DNA of 25,235 nt from Ophiocordyceps camponoti-saundersi (nom. inval.). Lineage: Eukaryota; Ascomycota; Sordariomycetes; Hypocreales; Ophiocordycipitaceae. The notes below the pieces were generated by a model. That model was not told the origin of the DNA. It ran no database searches and worked only from the letters and a program-made list of their open reading frames with translations. Positions 16,489 to 25,235 of the stretch are shown one piece after another (the stretch's first letter is position 1; each line of letters opens with the position of its first letter). Made by a program: the position numbers and the translations under genes. The stretch covers positions 20,773-46,007 of the forward strand of contig PDHQ01000275.1 in the NCBI GenBank assembly GCA_003339415.1, given 5' to 3'.

Positions 16489-18078
16489 TTACCGCGGCAT
16501 AAACACATCCCCCTCCATGAAATGCTCCATGGCATCGACGCCAACGTACCTGCAACACATAGACTTTAGTCGCCGTCGAACGAAGAAGGTCAAGGAGAGG
16601 ATCAGGAGAACACGAAGAAAAGAGAAGAAAGGGGGGGAAAAAACGACGTACGGGGTGAGCATGAGCCTCGTAAACTCGTCCAGGTCAGTCGGCCTAGCAT
16701 ACATCCACAAGTCGCCGAAGCCGAGGTTCTCGACCCAGTAGTGCGGCTTCTCGCGCCAGGCCTTGTAAAAGTCGACGGAGCTGCCTGCCTCCCAGAGGTG
16801 TTTTGACGCCGTGAAGCACTGGCGCTCGATCCACATGCCAGGCGCCGCTTTTTTTTTGTGGTGGAAGGGGAAATATCTGTTAGATGGTGATGGGAAAGAT
16901 GGTGAAAAGCGGGAAAGGGGGATCGAGACTTACGTTGCTCTGACCTCAGCAGGTAGACGATGGACATGAAAGATGAGGCCGTCACGATAGTCCTCCGAAC
17001 GCTCTCGAGGAAGATCCAACTCTAGTCGGAGGTAAGCAAAGGGAAGAAACGAAAAGTCGATAGAACGAGGGATAGAGAGGGAAAAGAAAAGAAGAAAAAA
17101 GAGACAAACCTCCCAACTTTCGGGCGGAAGATGCCTCAAAGGCCTCCCGCCAGCATGACCGGCCCTGTCCTCAAGCCTATCCCTAAGAGCAACCAGGTCC
17201 TTGAGCCAAGCAACCAAAACAGCCATCTCCCTCTCCGCCGCAGCGCCGAGAGCGACGTCACCATCAAAGACGCGAATGGCATTGGCGACAGTCAAAGCCT
17301 GAACACGAGCCAAGAAAAGTTTCGCCCGACAACCAAGATGGTCATCGTCATCAGCGTCATCGTCACCGTCAACGTTACAAGAAGAAGTATTCGTCATCCC
17401 CTCACGCAACACATCACGACAAGCATCAGCGATAAGACGAGCCGTCCAAGCCCGATTATGACTCGTCCTCGTGCTGTGCGCCGCCGCGGCCGAGTACACG
17501 GCTAGAAGAGGTCGCGGAAGTGAAGAGGCCCATAGACGGTGGTGCATGAACGGCAAGGCGCTTTCGCGAGCCAGTCGCGTAGGCAAAGCCGTAAGGAAGG
17601 CGACGACGAAGCCGACTCGGGACCGCGGATCGTGGACCTGCACCGGGTCGAACTCGCGACACATCTGCTCGCTCGATCGCAGGACCGAGAGGTGCCGTCC
17701 CGGCAGAGGCGGAGGGATGGAAGGAGGCGGGGGCAAAGCCGTAGTCTTATCGACGAAAAGCTGCCAGCCGCCAGCGCCGTCGTCGTCCAGTAGCGAAAGG
17801 TCAAGATCAAGGTCAAGGTCGAGGTCGACGAGCCCCGTCGTCGTCGTCGACGACGTAGACGTCATCGTCGCCGCCGCCGCCGCCGCCGTCCCATCAACGA
17901 CGCTCCCCTCGTCATAATCGTCCACGAAGCCGGAGGCCGGCATCCGCTGGTAGTAGCCGCAGTCGAGCCCGCGCGACACGCACCTTGAGCAGCGAGGAGC
18001 CCGCTTGTCGCACCGCCGCTTGCCTCTGACGCAGGCGTTGCAGCTCTTTTGCCGCGACGCCGCTGGCGAGTCGATCAT
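16489..18078 (-). CDS. Zn2Cys6 transcription factor (four exons)
   Basis: Proposed minus-strand exons are 18078-17110, 17021-16934, 16847-16652 and 16549-16489, giving 437 residues. The N-terminal binuclear zinc cluster has all six Cys (13, 16, 23, 30, 33, 40) in a C-x2-C-x6-C-x6-C-x2-C-x6-C pattern with basic residues between (VRGKRR). After it come a poly-Ala/Thr stretch and an alternating Leu-Asp tract (about 86-96) that could be an acidic activation or repressor-binding segment. The C-terminal part contains ESWESWIFLESVRRT, FYKAWREKPHYWVEN and FGDLWMYARPTDLDEF, common in Pezizomycotina factors of this size. Intron donors are GTTTGT, GTAAGT and GTACGT. The chosen start is the only ATG just before the cluster; the frame is open further upstream but without an ATG. 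Its target genes cannot be told from the sequence. Confidence 0.85.
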
Positions 18079-18272
18079 CCACAGAATGGGGACGGACCGT
18101 TGGGGGAACAAGGTAAATTGTAGGCACCTTTGTAGTGTGGCGGTCTATAGAGGTAGATAGGGAGTAGGCAGACAGGCAGGTGGGTAAGTCGGAAGGAGGA
18201 TGGTAGTAGGCTAGGGGGGGGTTTGACTTGGCGATGCTGATGCTGATATTGATGCTGATGCTGATGGTCCAT
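18075..18272 (-). other. Upstream ORF (65 codons) overlapping the Zn2Cys6 start by ATGA
   Basis: An ATG at 18272 on the minus strand opens a 65-codon frame that begins MDHQHQHQYQHQHRQ. Its TGA (18077-18075) overlaps the ATG of the Zn2Cys6 factor (18078-18076) in the sequence ATGA. If the transcript starts upstream of 18272, ribosomes would meet this frame first, and the main protein would depend on leaky scanning or reinitiation. It could also be chance, or part of an unrecognised upstream exon. Confidence 0.35.
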
Positions 18273-19374
18273 GGCCTGACCACCTTGGCCCAATGCTGAT
18301 GCTGCCGACGTCGACAGTTGGTTGCAAACAGTCATCATCACTGGCTTCTCTCCTCCTACCCGCTCCTCGCCATAACATCAGCCCCCATAAGATCAGCCTT
18401 CATGATATCAGCCTTTCCAAAGCCACCCCCCCCCCCCCCGCGCTTCCTCCGCAAAACTCCGCAAGGCAAAGTCCGCATCGTGCCACGTGCAATTCAGTGG
18501 CGTCATCTTACAAAGGCGCAACTAACAGCCTACCTAGATACCTAGTATCCTTAGATAGAGAGACGTAAGTTGTCGGTCTGACTTTCTCCGAGTCCGTACA
18601 ATCCTCTTCACCAACATCACCTCCACCGGTCATCCTCCCCTGCCTTTCCTCGCCTCTCCTCTCCTCTTCTTTCATACATAGTTTCTCTCCTCTTTCTCTC
18701 CTCTGCTCTTTGTTCTTCTCCTGCCCCCTTCCCCTTCACCTTTTGTGCTGTAAACTTCCCTTTTTTTGTATCTTTTCATTATCCGCGCCCCCCTCGTGGC
18801 CCCCCTGAGACTGGAAATTGGGTATACGCCTCTGCCGCGATGTCTCGTTCAACCCATGGGCTCGAAACACCGGCATGGCCCGGGACCCCGGCGTCCCTCG
18901 CTCTTCCGGAACATTACCAAGAAGAAAAAAACCAAAAAAAATGAGCTTTATCTGATACAATAGACTGAAGACGGGCGAGAAACCAGAAAAGCCGTCGACG
19001 ATAATGGCAAGTCCAAAATGAAAAGGGAGGAGCTCGCGGGTCTGGTTTGAAAATCAAGAGGGAAAAAAAACGTCGAATCACCATCGTTCCCATGACAGAG
19101 AACGTTGTTGGTGTTGTCGCCAGTTATACAGTGGGCCTCGGCAAGCCAGGAATAAAGTTGACTGGAAAAACATAAACACCCCCCCTCCTCAAAAGAAGGG
19201 GGTGGCGGTAAAAAAAAACATGCAGCCTCGCCGACTCGAATCTGGACCGTCCGGAGCTGCTGTAGGCTCTCTCGTTCATCGTCTCGGTCTCGTCGTTCAG
19301 TCATGCGCCTCAGGCTGTCGGGACATAGAATATTTGTCGTTGCGAGACTCGTCATGTGCCATTCGCGGCGTCGC
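18079..19374. other. Intergenic region upstream of the Zn2Cys6 gene and downstream of the bHLH gene
   Basis: Besides the upstream ORF noted separately, it holds a GATGCT hexamer repeat at 18234-18264, a C14 run at 18426-18439, a CACGTG at 18484, and CT-rich DNA at 18600-18740. The right part is probably the bHLH 3' UTR. Open frames of 60-135 codons here have no recognisable content. Confidence 0.5.
18234..18264. repeat. GATGCT/GATGCTGAT repeat
   Basis: Tandem GAT and GCT triplets, interrupted once by ATT. On the minus strand they encode the His-Gln alternation of the upstream ORF. A further GATGCTGATGCT-like copy lies near 18293. Confidence 0.8.
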
Positions 19375-21055
19375 TCAGTATCTCTCGTGCCTGTAACCGT
19401 TGACTCGTTGCGGCTCGTATTGGACGCCCGTCATCGAGTCCGGCCCGCTGGGTATGCCGTTGCTGATGGACCGTAGCGGCGGCAGCTCTGTCCGGCTGGC
19501 GCTGGAGTAAGGTTCCCCCGCGTACGGAGCCGGCTGTGAGCTATGCTGCGACTGTTGTGGCTGCGGCTGCTGTGACTGCGGCTGCTGAGACTGTTGCGGT
19601 TGCTGCTGCGGCTGCTGCGCACCCTGCTGGCCAAGGGCGGCGGCAAGTTCCATTCTCAGGTTATGATTTTCGCGCCGGAGCATGTCCAGCTCGGCAGCGT
19701 TCGCGTTGCAGTGCGACTGTAGCATGCGTAGGTGCTCCGCCATCTTCTGATGTTCGGCAATGGCTGGCGGCAAAATTCGTGTCAGCTCTTGGCCCTTCCC
19801 GCATCATCAGATCATGCGTTCATCAAACCTTTGGTCAAGATTTCCCACTTGGAGGCTTTGGATCCGCGCTCCTGGGGCATCAGGTCTCGCAGCTGATCAA
19901 AAAGCTCCTTCATCTCCGTCCGTCGCTTCCTCTCCGCCAGCTTGTGGCTCACCCTCAGCTCGGGCGTCCGGCTGTAGGGCTGGGAGCCGGTAGGCCCGCC
20001 TCCCTCCTCGGCCTGCAGATCGCTCAGCTGCTTATGCTGCATGGTGTGGTGGTGGACGGGAGGGAAATCGCCGTGGTGAGGTAGACGGATATGATCTGAA
20101 CCGTCATCCAATCTCCGTTGACCGGGCGGCAGCCGAGACTCGGTAGTGAATTGGCTGCTGGCCACGGATTCGGTGATGCTGCTCCGTCTCGAGTCGTCGT
20201 AGCGGCCCGGCCCCATCCTCGGCATGTCTTCCTCAGGAAAAGCCCAGGCCTGACCCTTAGTCGGCTCGGCGGCCCGGGCGATGTGACCGGTGGCGGGGCC
20301 GGTGATGGCCGGCGCCGTCTTGACCGTTTTCGGTTCCGGGTTCCGATCCGCGCTGGGCTGATATCCGTTGGAGATTCGGTGCATCGATAGGGCCTCGAAG
20401 CCGGGGCGGGGGTTCCGCTGCGAGTGAAGCGTGTTCTGGATCGAGCTCGTCGATTGGTTGTTGGTTGTGTAGGGGGAGCCGCCCAGGCGCATGTCGCTGA
20501 AGCCCTGGTTGATTCTGCTGTCGACGCTCTCACGCCTGACGAGCGAGGCGCCGGCCGCGAGGCTCTCGCCTAGGGTGGCGCCGTTGGGCGGCGGTTGTGA
20601 CTCGAGAGAGGTCGGTCGGTTGAACCGGCGATCGACGCTGACGGGGCTCGTGGGCGAGACCATGGAGGCGACGCTCATGTTGCTGGCCGAGGGGGAGACG
20701 AGGGCTTGGGGTATCATGTTGGCGGCGACGGGCGACGGCGTCTTGTCTGCCGATGACGACTGGTAGCCCGAGGCGGTCGGGCTAAGCCCGTTGACGCTGA
20801 AGGAGGCGGCAGACGTGTCTGCTCGGCCGGGAGTGAGCGACGGCAAGGGGACAGGGGGAGAAGATCGGAGGCAGGCCGCCACCTACGTTTGCTCGACGCA
20901 TCCGTCGTTGAGTAGAAGCCAGAATCGCGCAGCTGTGGAAGAGGGGCGTTGTGCACCGAAGGCTGGTCGTCCTGATTGAGTATGTTTGTCAGACCCGCAG
21001 CCTTGGCAGGCGCCGGCCGCTGCTGCTGGGCCTGCGACTCCATGGTAGCCGTCAT
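19375..21055 (-). CDS. bHLH transcription factor with Gln-rich tail (three exons)
   Basis: Proposed minus-strand exons are 21055-20887, 20818-19829 and 19763-19375, giving 515 residues. Introns of 68 and 65 nt begin GTAGGT and GTTTGA and end GCAG and CCAG; the second contains GCTGAC, a good branch site. Residues 1-340 are disordered, Ser/Pro-rich, with no recognised domain. The bHLH domain spans about 345-402: basic region RVSHKLAERKRR, helix 1 EMKELFDQLRDL, loop MPQERGSKASK and helix 2 WEILTKAIAEHQKMAEHL. The second intron splits helix 2, and its removal restores TKAIAEH. H348, E352 and R356 give the H-E-R signature of CACGTG (class B) binders. Helix 2 runs into a weak leucine-zipper-like coil (L401, L415, L422), then a Gln/Pro/Ser tract (about 432-463). 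It resembles fission yeast Esc1-type and related Aspergillus developmental bHLH proteins; the exact orthologue is uncertain. Confidence 0.85.
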
Positions 21056-21448
21056 GACCAGTCGAGGCGGAGGATGTGAGTGAGGGGAGGGTCAAGGGAA
21101 GCCGACGTCGACGAAGTGACGGGCCGTGCCGGGCGAGGAGTTTTGGAAAGGCAGAGAGATGTAATCCTGCGGAGAATAATATGTCGCTTATACTAGGATA
21201 ATCGAAGAAAGGAACGGAACCGAGGGCGTAGGAAGAGTGAGGGATCGAGGTATGTCGTCAAGGTGTTGTCGTCGCCTCTGGCTGGGGACACGAAATCGTA
21301 CCGACGCGGCTCTCGAGCAAACAGACAGGCGCAACACGGAGAGAGGCAATTGGCGTGCGATGCTGATCGGGAAGCGGACGAAGGAGGGAGAGACGAGAGA
21401 CAGTGGAAAGCCGGCGGTGGTCGAAGGGAAGAAGAGAAAGAGAGGGAA

Positions 21449-21450
<2 letters not shown>

Positions 21451-21522
<72 letters not shown>
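21451..21522. repeat. Uninterrupted poly-G run of 72
   Basis: Seventy-two consecutive G on the plus strand, about 400 bp upstream of the bHLH ATG, so C is on the sense strand. This is far longer than random expectation and longer than most natural G runs. Flanks are unique sequence (GAGGGAAGA to the left, TGGGCGGCGGG to the right). Confidence 0.9.
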
Positions 21523-21523
<1 letters not shown>

Positions 21524-21831
21524 GGGCGGCGGGTAGGTTGGCGGGTAGTAGGAATGCGTCAAGAGGCCCGGGAGTGCACCATCCAGGCGGGAGGATGCGC
21601 TGTAGAGAGGGACACAGGGTCGTGGAGCATGACCGAGACCTCCTCCTTTCTCTCTGTTGCTCTCCTTTGAGGCGGGTTTGCTGACTCTCTTTGTCTGGCT
21701 CGTCTCTCCGACCTTCTTTCTCTCTTTCTCTCCGTCTGTCCCTCGTTCCAACTCTCTGTCTCTCTCTCTGTTTGCCCTCTCTCTCTAGCTCTCTCTCAGT
21801 CACTCTTACTCGTTCCTTTGCTCTCTCCCTC

Positions 21832-21871
<40 letters not shown>
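21832..21871. repeat. (CT)n microsatellite
   Basis: About eighteen CT dinucleotides, within a wider CT-rich stretch from 21690. Confidence 0.9.
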
Positions 21872-21874
<3 letters not shown>

Positions 21875-22320
21875 ATATCTTCTTCTCCCCACTCTCTTCT
21901 CGATCTCGCTCTCTCGCGAACACAACAACGGCAGGAGGAGGTCGCGCGACTGAAAGAGAAGGGGGGTGTGGGTGAGAGAGGCGAGAAGACGACGAAGAGA
22001 AAGGGAGTGCGTGCAGACGAGCGAGACGAGAAGACTCGAAGACGAGGCGAGGCGAGGTCGCCAAGCGAGAGATAGAGAATGTGAGTGAGTGACTGTAGGG
22101 ATGGATGGGAGTTTGGAGAGAGGGAGGGGGGGGGTGGCGGATGAATTTGCGCTTCCAAAAAGACGGGTGGGCAAGAAAAAAGGGACTCTCTTTCCCTCTC
22201 TCTCTCTCTTCTCCCCACCCCTAGAAGGCAGCCCGAAGAAGTCGCCCACTGGCCTGTAAGGCGTAAGGGGATCCTTCAGAGGCCGCTAGCACGTACCTGC
22301 CTGCCAGCTACGGCCTGAAA

Positions 22321-22410
22321 GAAGTAAAAAGAGCAGTAAAAAAAAAAGAAGAAATTAGAATAAAAAAATGAAATTAAAATTAAAAATATAAATAAAAAAA
22401 AAGCCTACAG
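22321..22410. repeat. A-rich stretch
   Basis: About 90 bases strongly rich in A on the plus strand, with several A7-A10 runs and AAATTAAAATTAAAAATAT-type sequence. It is markedly unlike its GC-richer surroundings. It may be a nucleosome-free or terminator-like element, or a decayed poly-A insertion remnant. Confidence 0.7.
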
Positions 22411-22659
22411 CCTCCTCCTGCTCCTCCTTCCCATCCAGCCCAGGTACCGTCCGATATGTAGCAGATTCTCAGACCCACGCTACCCGACCCCTGCCTTCAA
22501 CGGGATGCTGACGACGTCTTGTCTATTCGATTTGGTAAGGCGTCTATTTTTTCTTGATCGTGGAAAAGGAATAAAAAAGTAAAAAAAAAGGGAAGAAGAA
22601 GGGTGTCGAGATAGAGAGGGAGAGATTCGACAGAGCTCATCGTAGGTGCTGCTGAGCCC

Positions 22660-22802
22660 GGCCGGCCTAGTGGTCACTAGCAGCCAAGGGCCGACCCTAG
22701 TAGGGTGCTGTACAAGGTAAGTGTGGCGCTAACAGCTCGGGCACTACTACAACGCTGGGTGCGACAGAACGGCGCGAGGGAAGTACCCGCCGGGTACCTC
22801 CC
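22660..22802. repeat. Cluster of short palindromes and inverted repeats
   Basis: Four dyads occur within about 145 bp. GGCCGGCC lies at 22660-22667. CTAGTG-GT-CACTAG lies at 22667-22680. ACCCTA-G-TAGGGT lies at 22694-22706. An 11-bp inverted repeat with one mismatch (GGGAAGTACCC / GGGTACCTCCC, 3-base loop) lies at 22778-22802. No gene lies within 1.6 kb. Confidence 0.6.
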
Positions 22803-22879
22803 GTCTGTCGACACACGGCCTGATGTGGGGTGGTTAAGAGGATACCTCGGCCTGGCTGGTGCGTCAAACTGGGACTCTT

Positions 22880-22919
22880 GTGTGTGTGCGCGCGTGTGCG
22901 TGTGTGCGTGTGTGTGAGT
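22880..22919. repeat. (GT/GC)n alternating purine-pyrimidine run
   Basis: Forty bases of alternating GT and GC dinucleotides, the type of sequence able to adopt Z-DNA. Confidence 0.8.
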
Positions 22920-23390
22920 GTCTTGGGGCACAGCGTTCACGATGAAGCATTTTTCCAATTCCCTTGTGCGAAGTACATGCTGATTTCACTGTACTGATAC
23001 ATGAGGTATGCATGTGTGCATGTAGCCCTGTAGGTACGCGCCAACCGGGGCCGAACAGAAAAGGCGCCAGGCCTTGAACGTGAGGGCTCAAGTGCCAGCT
23101 TCACTGTCTTCGTCGGCAAAAGGTTGCGTGCGTGCCTTACCCAGAAAGGTAGCAAGTACGGATACAGATGTATCTACCTAGCATGCGGCACGCGCAGCAG
23201 TAGGCGCGCCGACACGCGGGCTGACACGGCGGAAAAGAGCGTTCACCAGCATGTACGGATAGTTAGCCTTGCAACATATTGTTTTTTCCTTTCTTTCTCT
23301 TGTCACTGTCCCTTTTTTATTTCTCAAAACGGCGTACCGTGCTAACAGCCGCAGCCGCATGACTCCGGATGGAAGAGACAGAAAAGAAGG

Positions 23391-23430
23391 AGAGAGAGAG
23401 AGAGAAGAAGGGGGGGGGGGGGGGGGGGGG
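23391..23430. repeat. GA run followed by G21
   Basis: Purine-only stretch: GA dinucleotides, AAGAAG and twenty-one G. Confidence 0.85.
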
Positions 23431-23862
23431 TAAAGAAAAGGTAGTATGGACTGGTATCCCGTATGCCTGTACATACAACAGATGTAGGAGAGGGGGAAAA
23501 AGCCATGGCAAAAGGCAAAAAAAGACAAAAGGGCAAGCCACCACGCCCACGCCCTGCAAATCCCACGAGCTCGGCGGCGAAATGCACACGCACCGCGCAC
23601 GTGCGGCACTGTGCGGGCGTCGCGTGTCCCGTGATTCGTCCCGACTCGCCTACCATGCAGTATCGAGTTGCACACATAATGTTGCGTCTGTACGTACAGA
23701 CATGGACGCAACGAGACGCGCCACAAGGGCGGGCCATGTGTTGAGGCGACCATGTTGACGGCCATTTATGTAAAAAGGGATGAGAGAGAAAGAGAGGGAG
23801 GGAAAAACAGAGGGAAAAAAAATTTATGAAGAAAGAAAGAATAAAAAGGGCCTGCATGCCTA

Positions 23863-23911
23863 TCAATCTACCTACCTACCTCTATCCGTACATACCTACC
23901 TACCTACTCAC
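23863..23911. repeat. TACC tetranucleotide repeats
   Basis: Two groups of TACC units separated by a CTATCCGTACA spacer. The same TACCTACC/TAGGTAGG motif recurs in most intergenic gaps of this window. Confidence 0.8.
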
Positions 23912-24788
23912 AACGCCACCGAAATATCCGAAACGACATGGCGGGAATCGTCGTCATTGAGGCTAGGTAGGTGTAGGTACTTTCTTGTGGACACATGTGT
24001 GCATGTACATATGAAGACAGACAGACAGTGCTCAAAGCACCGGCCTCTATCGGTATTCGTTACGGATACTGGAGAGCCCATCTCTTCAGCCGGGGCAGCC
24101 AAGAAACAAAGAAGCAGTACAACGGATAGGCAGCCGCCAATCGGGCGCTACATAGACAGACTCCCAGGGGTGCGAGGCTTGCCGATTCCCCCCCCTCTCT
24201 CCCATCCCCCCCTGCTTGCGACCGGACCTCCCCGCTGGAGACGATTTGCTGGGCTGCTTGCGGTACCTACCTACGGAGATTGGGGGAGGGGGGGGGAGCC
24301 TTCAAACGTGACAAGCCCTTGATAGCTGCAAGTGCACCAAAGAAGGGTTAAAAAACAAAAACCCCCAACGATGGAAGGGTAAATACCGTGATAGATGGGT
24401 AAAATGACATGTCAAAAAAACCCCAATCAGCACACACCCCCTCCTCTCTACCTCCCGTTTCGTCTTCTTTTTCTTTCCTTCTTCCCTTTTTCTCCCTCCA
24501 AGTCAGACGGAGCTCCATGGCAAAAGAGGTACATGTGTTGCGTGTACTAGTAATCCGGGGAGAGGAGATGCCCCGAACAGCAGACGAACCCGCTTTTTTT
24601 TCCCCTTCCCCTTTGCTCCAGGGACAAGCCCTGTTGAGACGATAGCAGATCACAGCACCGATGGCGGAGTGGGGTTGCGCATGTCCGTATGTACATATGT
24701 ACAGGGTAGGTAGGCGGGTTTACCCCAGAGGCTAATATGTACAAAGCTGATGGGTCTACGGAGTAGGTGGGAGGAGAGACGGCATGCT

Positions 24789-24811
24789 CGGGCGGCGGCG
24801 GCGGCGGCGGC
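24789..24811. repeat. (GGC)n triplet repeat
   Basis: About seven GGC triplets in non-coding DNA. Confidence 0.8.
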
Positions 24812-24907
24812 TAAGGCAGTCAGTCAGTCTTGGATTGCCTCGCGGGTTCTGTCCGTTGAAGTATCGGAGCATTTCCGAGGAGGCCTGCCGCGTGCGTGCC
24901 TCTGTGC

Positions 24908-24948
24908 GTACGTACGTACATACATACATATCCGTACACACACACACA
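24908..24948. repeat. TACG/TACA/CA repeat run
   Basis: GTACGTACGTACATACATACAT-like tetranucleotides pass, after a CCGTA break, into a CA dinucleotide run. A GTACGT repeat also occurs near 4475. Confidence 0.75.
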
Positions 24949-25142
24949 CTCTACAACAACAACTGCCGTCTCCTCGAGACAAAAACCGGTCGGTGGTGGG
25001 AAAAGAGCCTGAAAGAGGTGCTGTGTCGTTGGCACGCCCCCCCTCACCCCAAAAAGGGAACCCCCCCCCCCTTACCTCTTCGGACTTTCTCCACCACCAA
25101 CACCACCCAGGTGTGTCCTCCACCAGGACCACCACCACACCA

Positions 25143-25149
25143 CCCCCCC

Positions 25150-25184
<35 letters not shown>

Positions 25185-25201
25185 CCCCCCCCCCCCCCCC
25201 C
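25143..25201. repeat. Poly-C tract (C7-T-C31-T-C19)
   Basis: Nearly pure C for 59 bases close to the window's right edge. If a plus-strand gene lies just outside, this would fit the sense-strand C pattern seen at three genes in the window. Confidence 0.9.
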
Positions 25202-25235
25202 TCCACAAAAACACACGCAATATACCCCGCTCAAC

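Larger units (their letters stand above)
21056..22250. other. Upstream region of the bHLH gene, extreme low complexity
   Basis: It holds the presumed promoter and leader of the bHLH gene. It includes a 72-G run, GA-rich purine stretches on the plus strand near 21420-21450, and CT microsatellites at 21690-21871. Long frames on both strands here are strings of Pro, Gly, Ser/Leu or Arg/Glu from the simple repeats, so none is called. Confidence 0.6.
22251..25235. other. 3-kb right flank with no recognisable gene
   Basis: I see no domain, plausible exon pair or RNA gene here. The contents are an A-rich stretch (22321-22410), a palindrome cluster (22660-22802), a GT-rich run (about 22880-22919), a GA plus G21 tract (23391-23430), TACC repeats (23863-23911), a GGC triplet repeat (24789-24811), a TACG/TACA/CA run (about 24908-24948) and a final C tract. 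The longest frame, 195 codons on the minus strand at 23178-23765, reads through the G and GA tracts as Pro and Ser/Leu strings. Confidence 0.6.

Noticed and set aside
18948..19355. 135-codon minus-strand frame downstream of the bHLH stop
   Set aside because: Starts just past the bHLH stop in the presumed 3' UTR, with no domain and mixed codon use.
22640..22720. Possible tRNA or tRNA-like gene near the palindromes
   Set aside because: No convincing B box (GGTTCGANTCC) or cloverleaf; the palindromes do not pair in tRNA order.
3049..23603. CACGTG sites as an autoregulatory network of the window's bHLH factor
   Set aside because: I count seven perfect hexamers (3049, 3061, 6226, 10199, 14704, 18484, 23598), while about six are expected by chance in 25 kb; there is no enrichment, although the factor's H-E-R residues fit this site.
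23178..23765. 195-codon minus-strand frame
   Set aside because: Runs through the poly-G and GA tracts as poly-Pro and Ser/Leu; ends in simple sequence; no recognisable family.

Overview
The window looks like nuclear DNA of a filamentous ascomycete (Pezizomycotina, most likely a Sordariomycete and perhaps Hypocreales). The reasons are short introns of 65-132 nt with GT..AG ends, GC-rich coding regions, a Zn2Cys6 regulator, well-spaced monocistronic genes, and intergenic sequence full of TAGGTAGG/TACCTACC motifs, CT tracts and microsatellites. No rRNA, tRNA, CRISPR array, transposase or reverse transcriptase was recognised.

Nine protein genes can be supported. From left to right: (1) a minus-strand DEDDh RNA exonuclease of the Rex1/RNH70 family (690-2738); (2) a plus-strand secreted Gly/Tyr/Arg-rich low-complexity protein (5183-5698); (3) a plus-strand, three-exon Mis18-type kinetochore protein with a coiled coil (6381-8065); (4) a minus-strand, three-exon SET/MYND (SMYD-like) protein (8209-10098); (5) a minus-strand, intronless Sil1/Sls1-type nucleotide exchange factor for the ER Hsp70 BiP/Kar2 (10350-11522); (6) a plus-strand 46-residue secreted-peptide candidate (12599-12739); (7) a plus-strand, two-exon membrane-anchored monothiol glutaredoxin of the Grx6/Grx7 type (15210-16121); (8) a minus-strand, four-exon Zn2Cys6 transcription factor (16489-18078); (9) a minus-strand, three-exon bHLH transcription factor with a Gln-rich tail (19375-21055). 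Exon boundaries were worked out by hand from frame, splice sites and protein continuity, and have no transcript support.

The genes do not form an obvious cluster or pathway. They are mostly conserved housekeeping and regulatory functions: RNA processing, centromere, ER folding, secretory redox and transcription. Two are secreted, lineage-type small proteins. SIL1 and the glutaredoxin both act in the secretory pathway, but they are separated and on opposite strands, so this may be chance.

The unusual part is the non-coding DNA. Very long G/C homopolymers occur at 11579-11681 (runs of 29, 26 and 42 G), 21451-21522 (72 uninterrupted G), 14825-14853, 23410-23430 and 25143-25201. In the three cases with an assignable downstream gene, the C-rich strand is the sense strand. 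Between 12840 and 14480 lies a 1.6-kb, strongly pyrimidine-rich island made of degenerate repeats. The last 4 kb (21056-25235) hold no recognisable gene, only simple repeats, A-rich DNA and a cluster of short palindromes.
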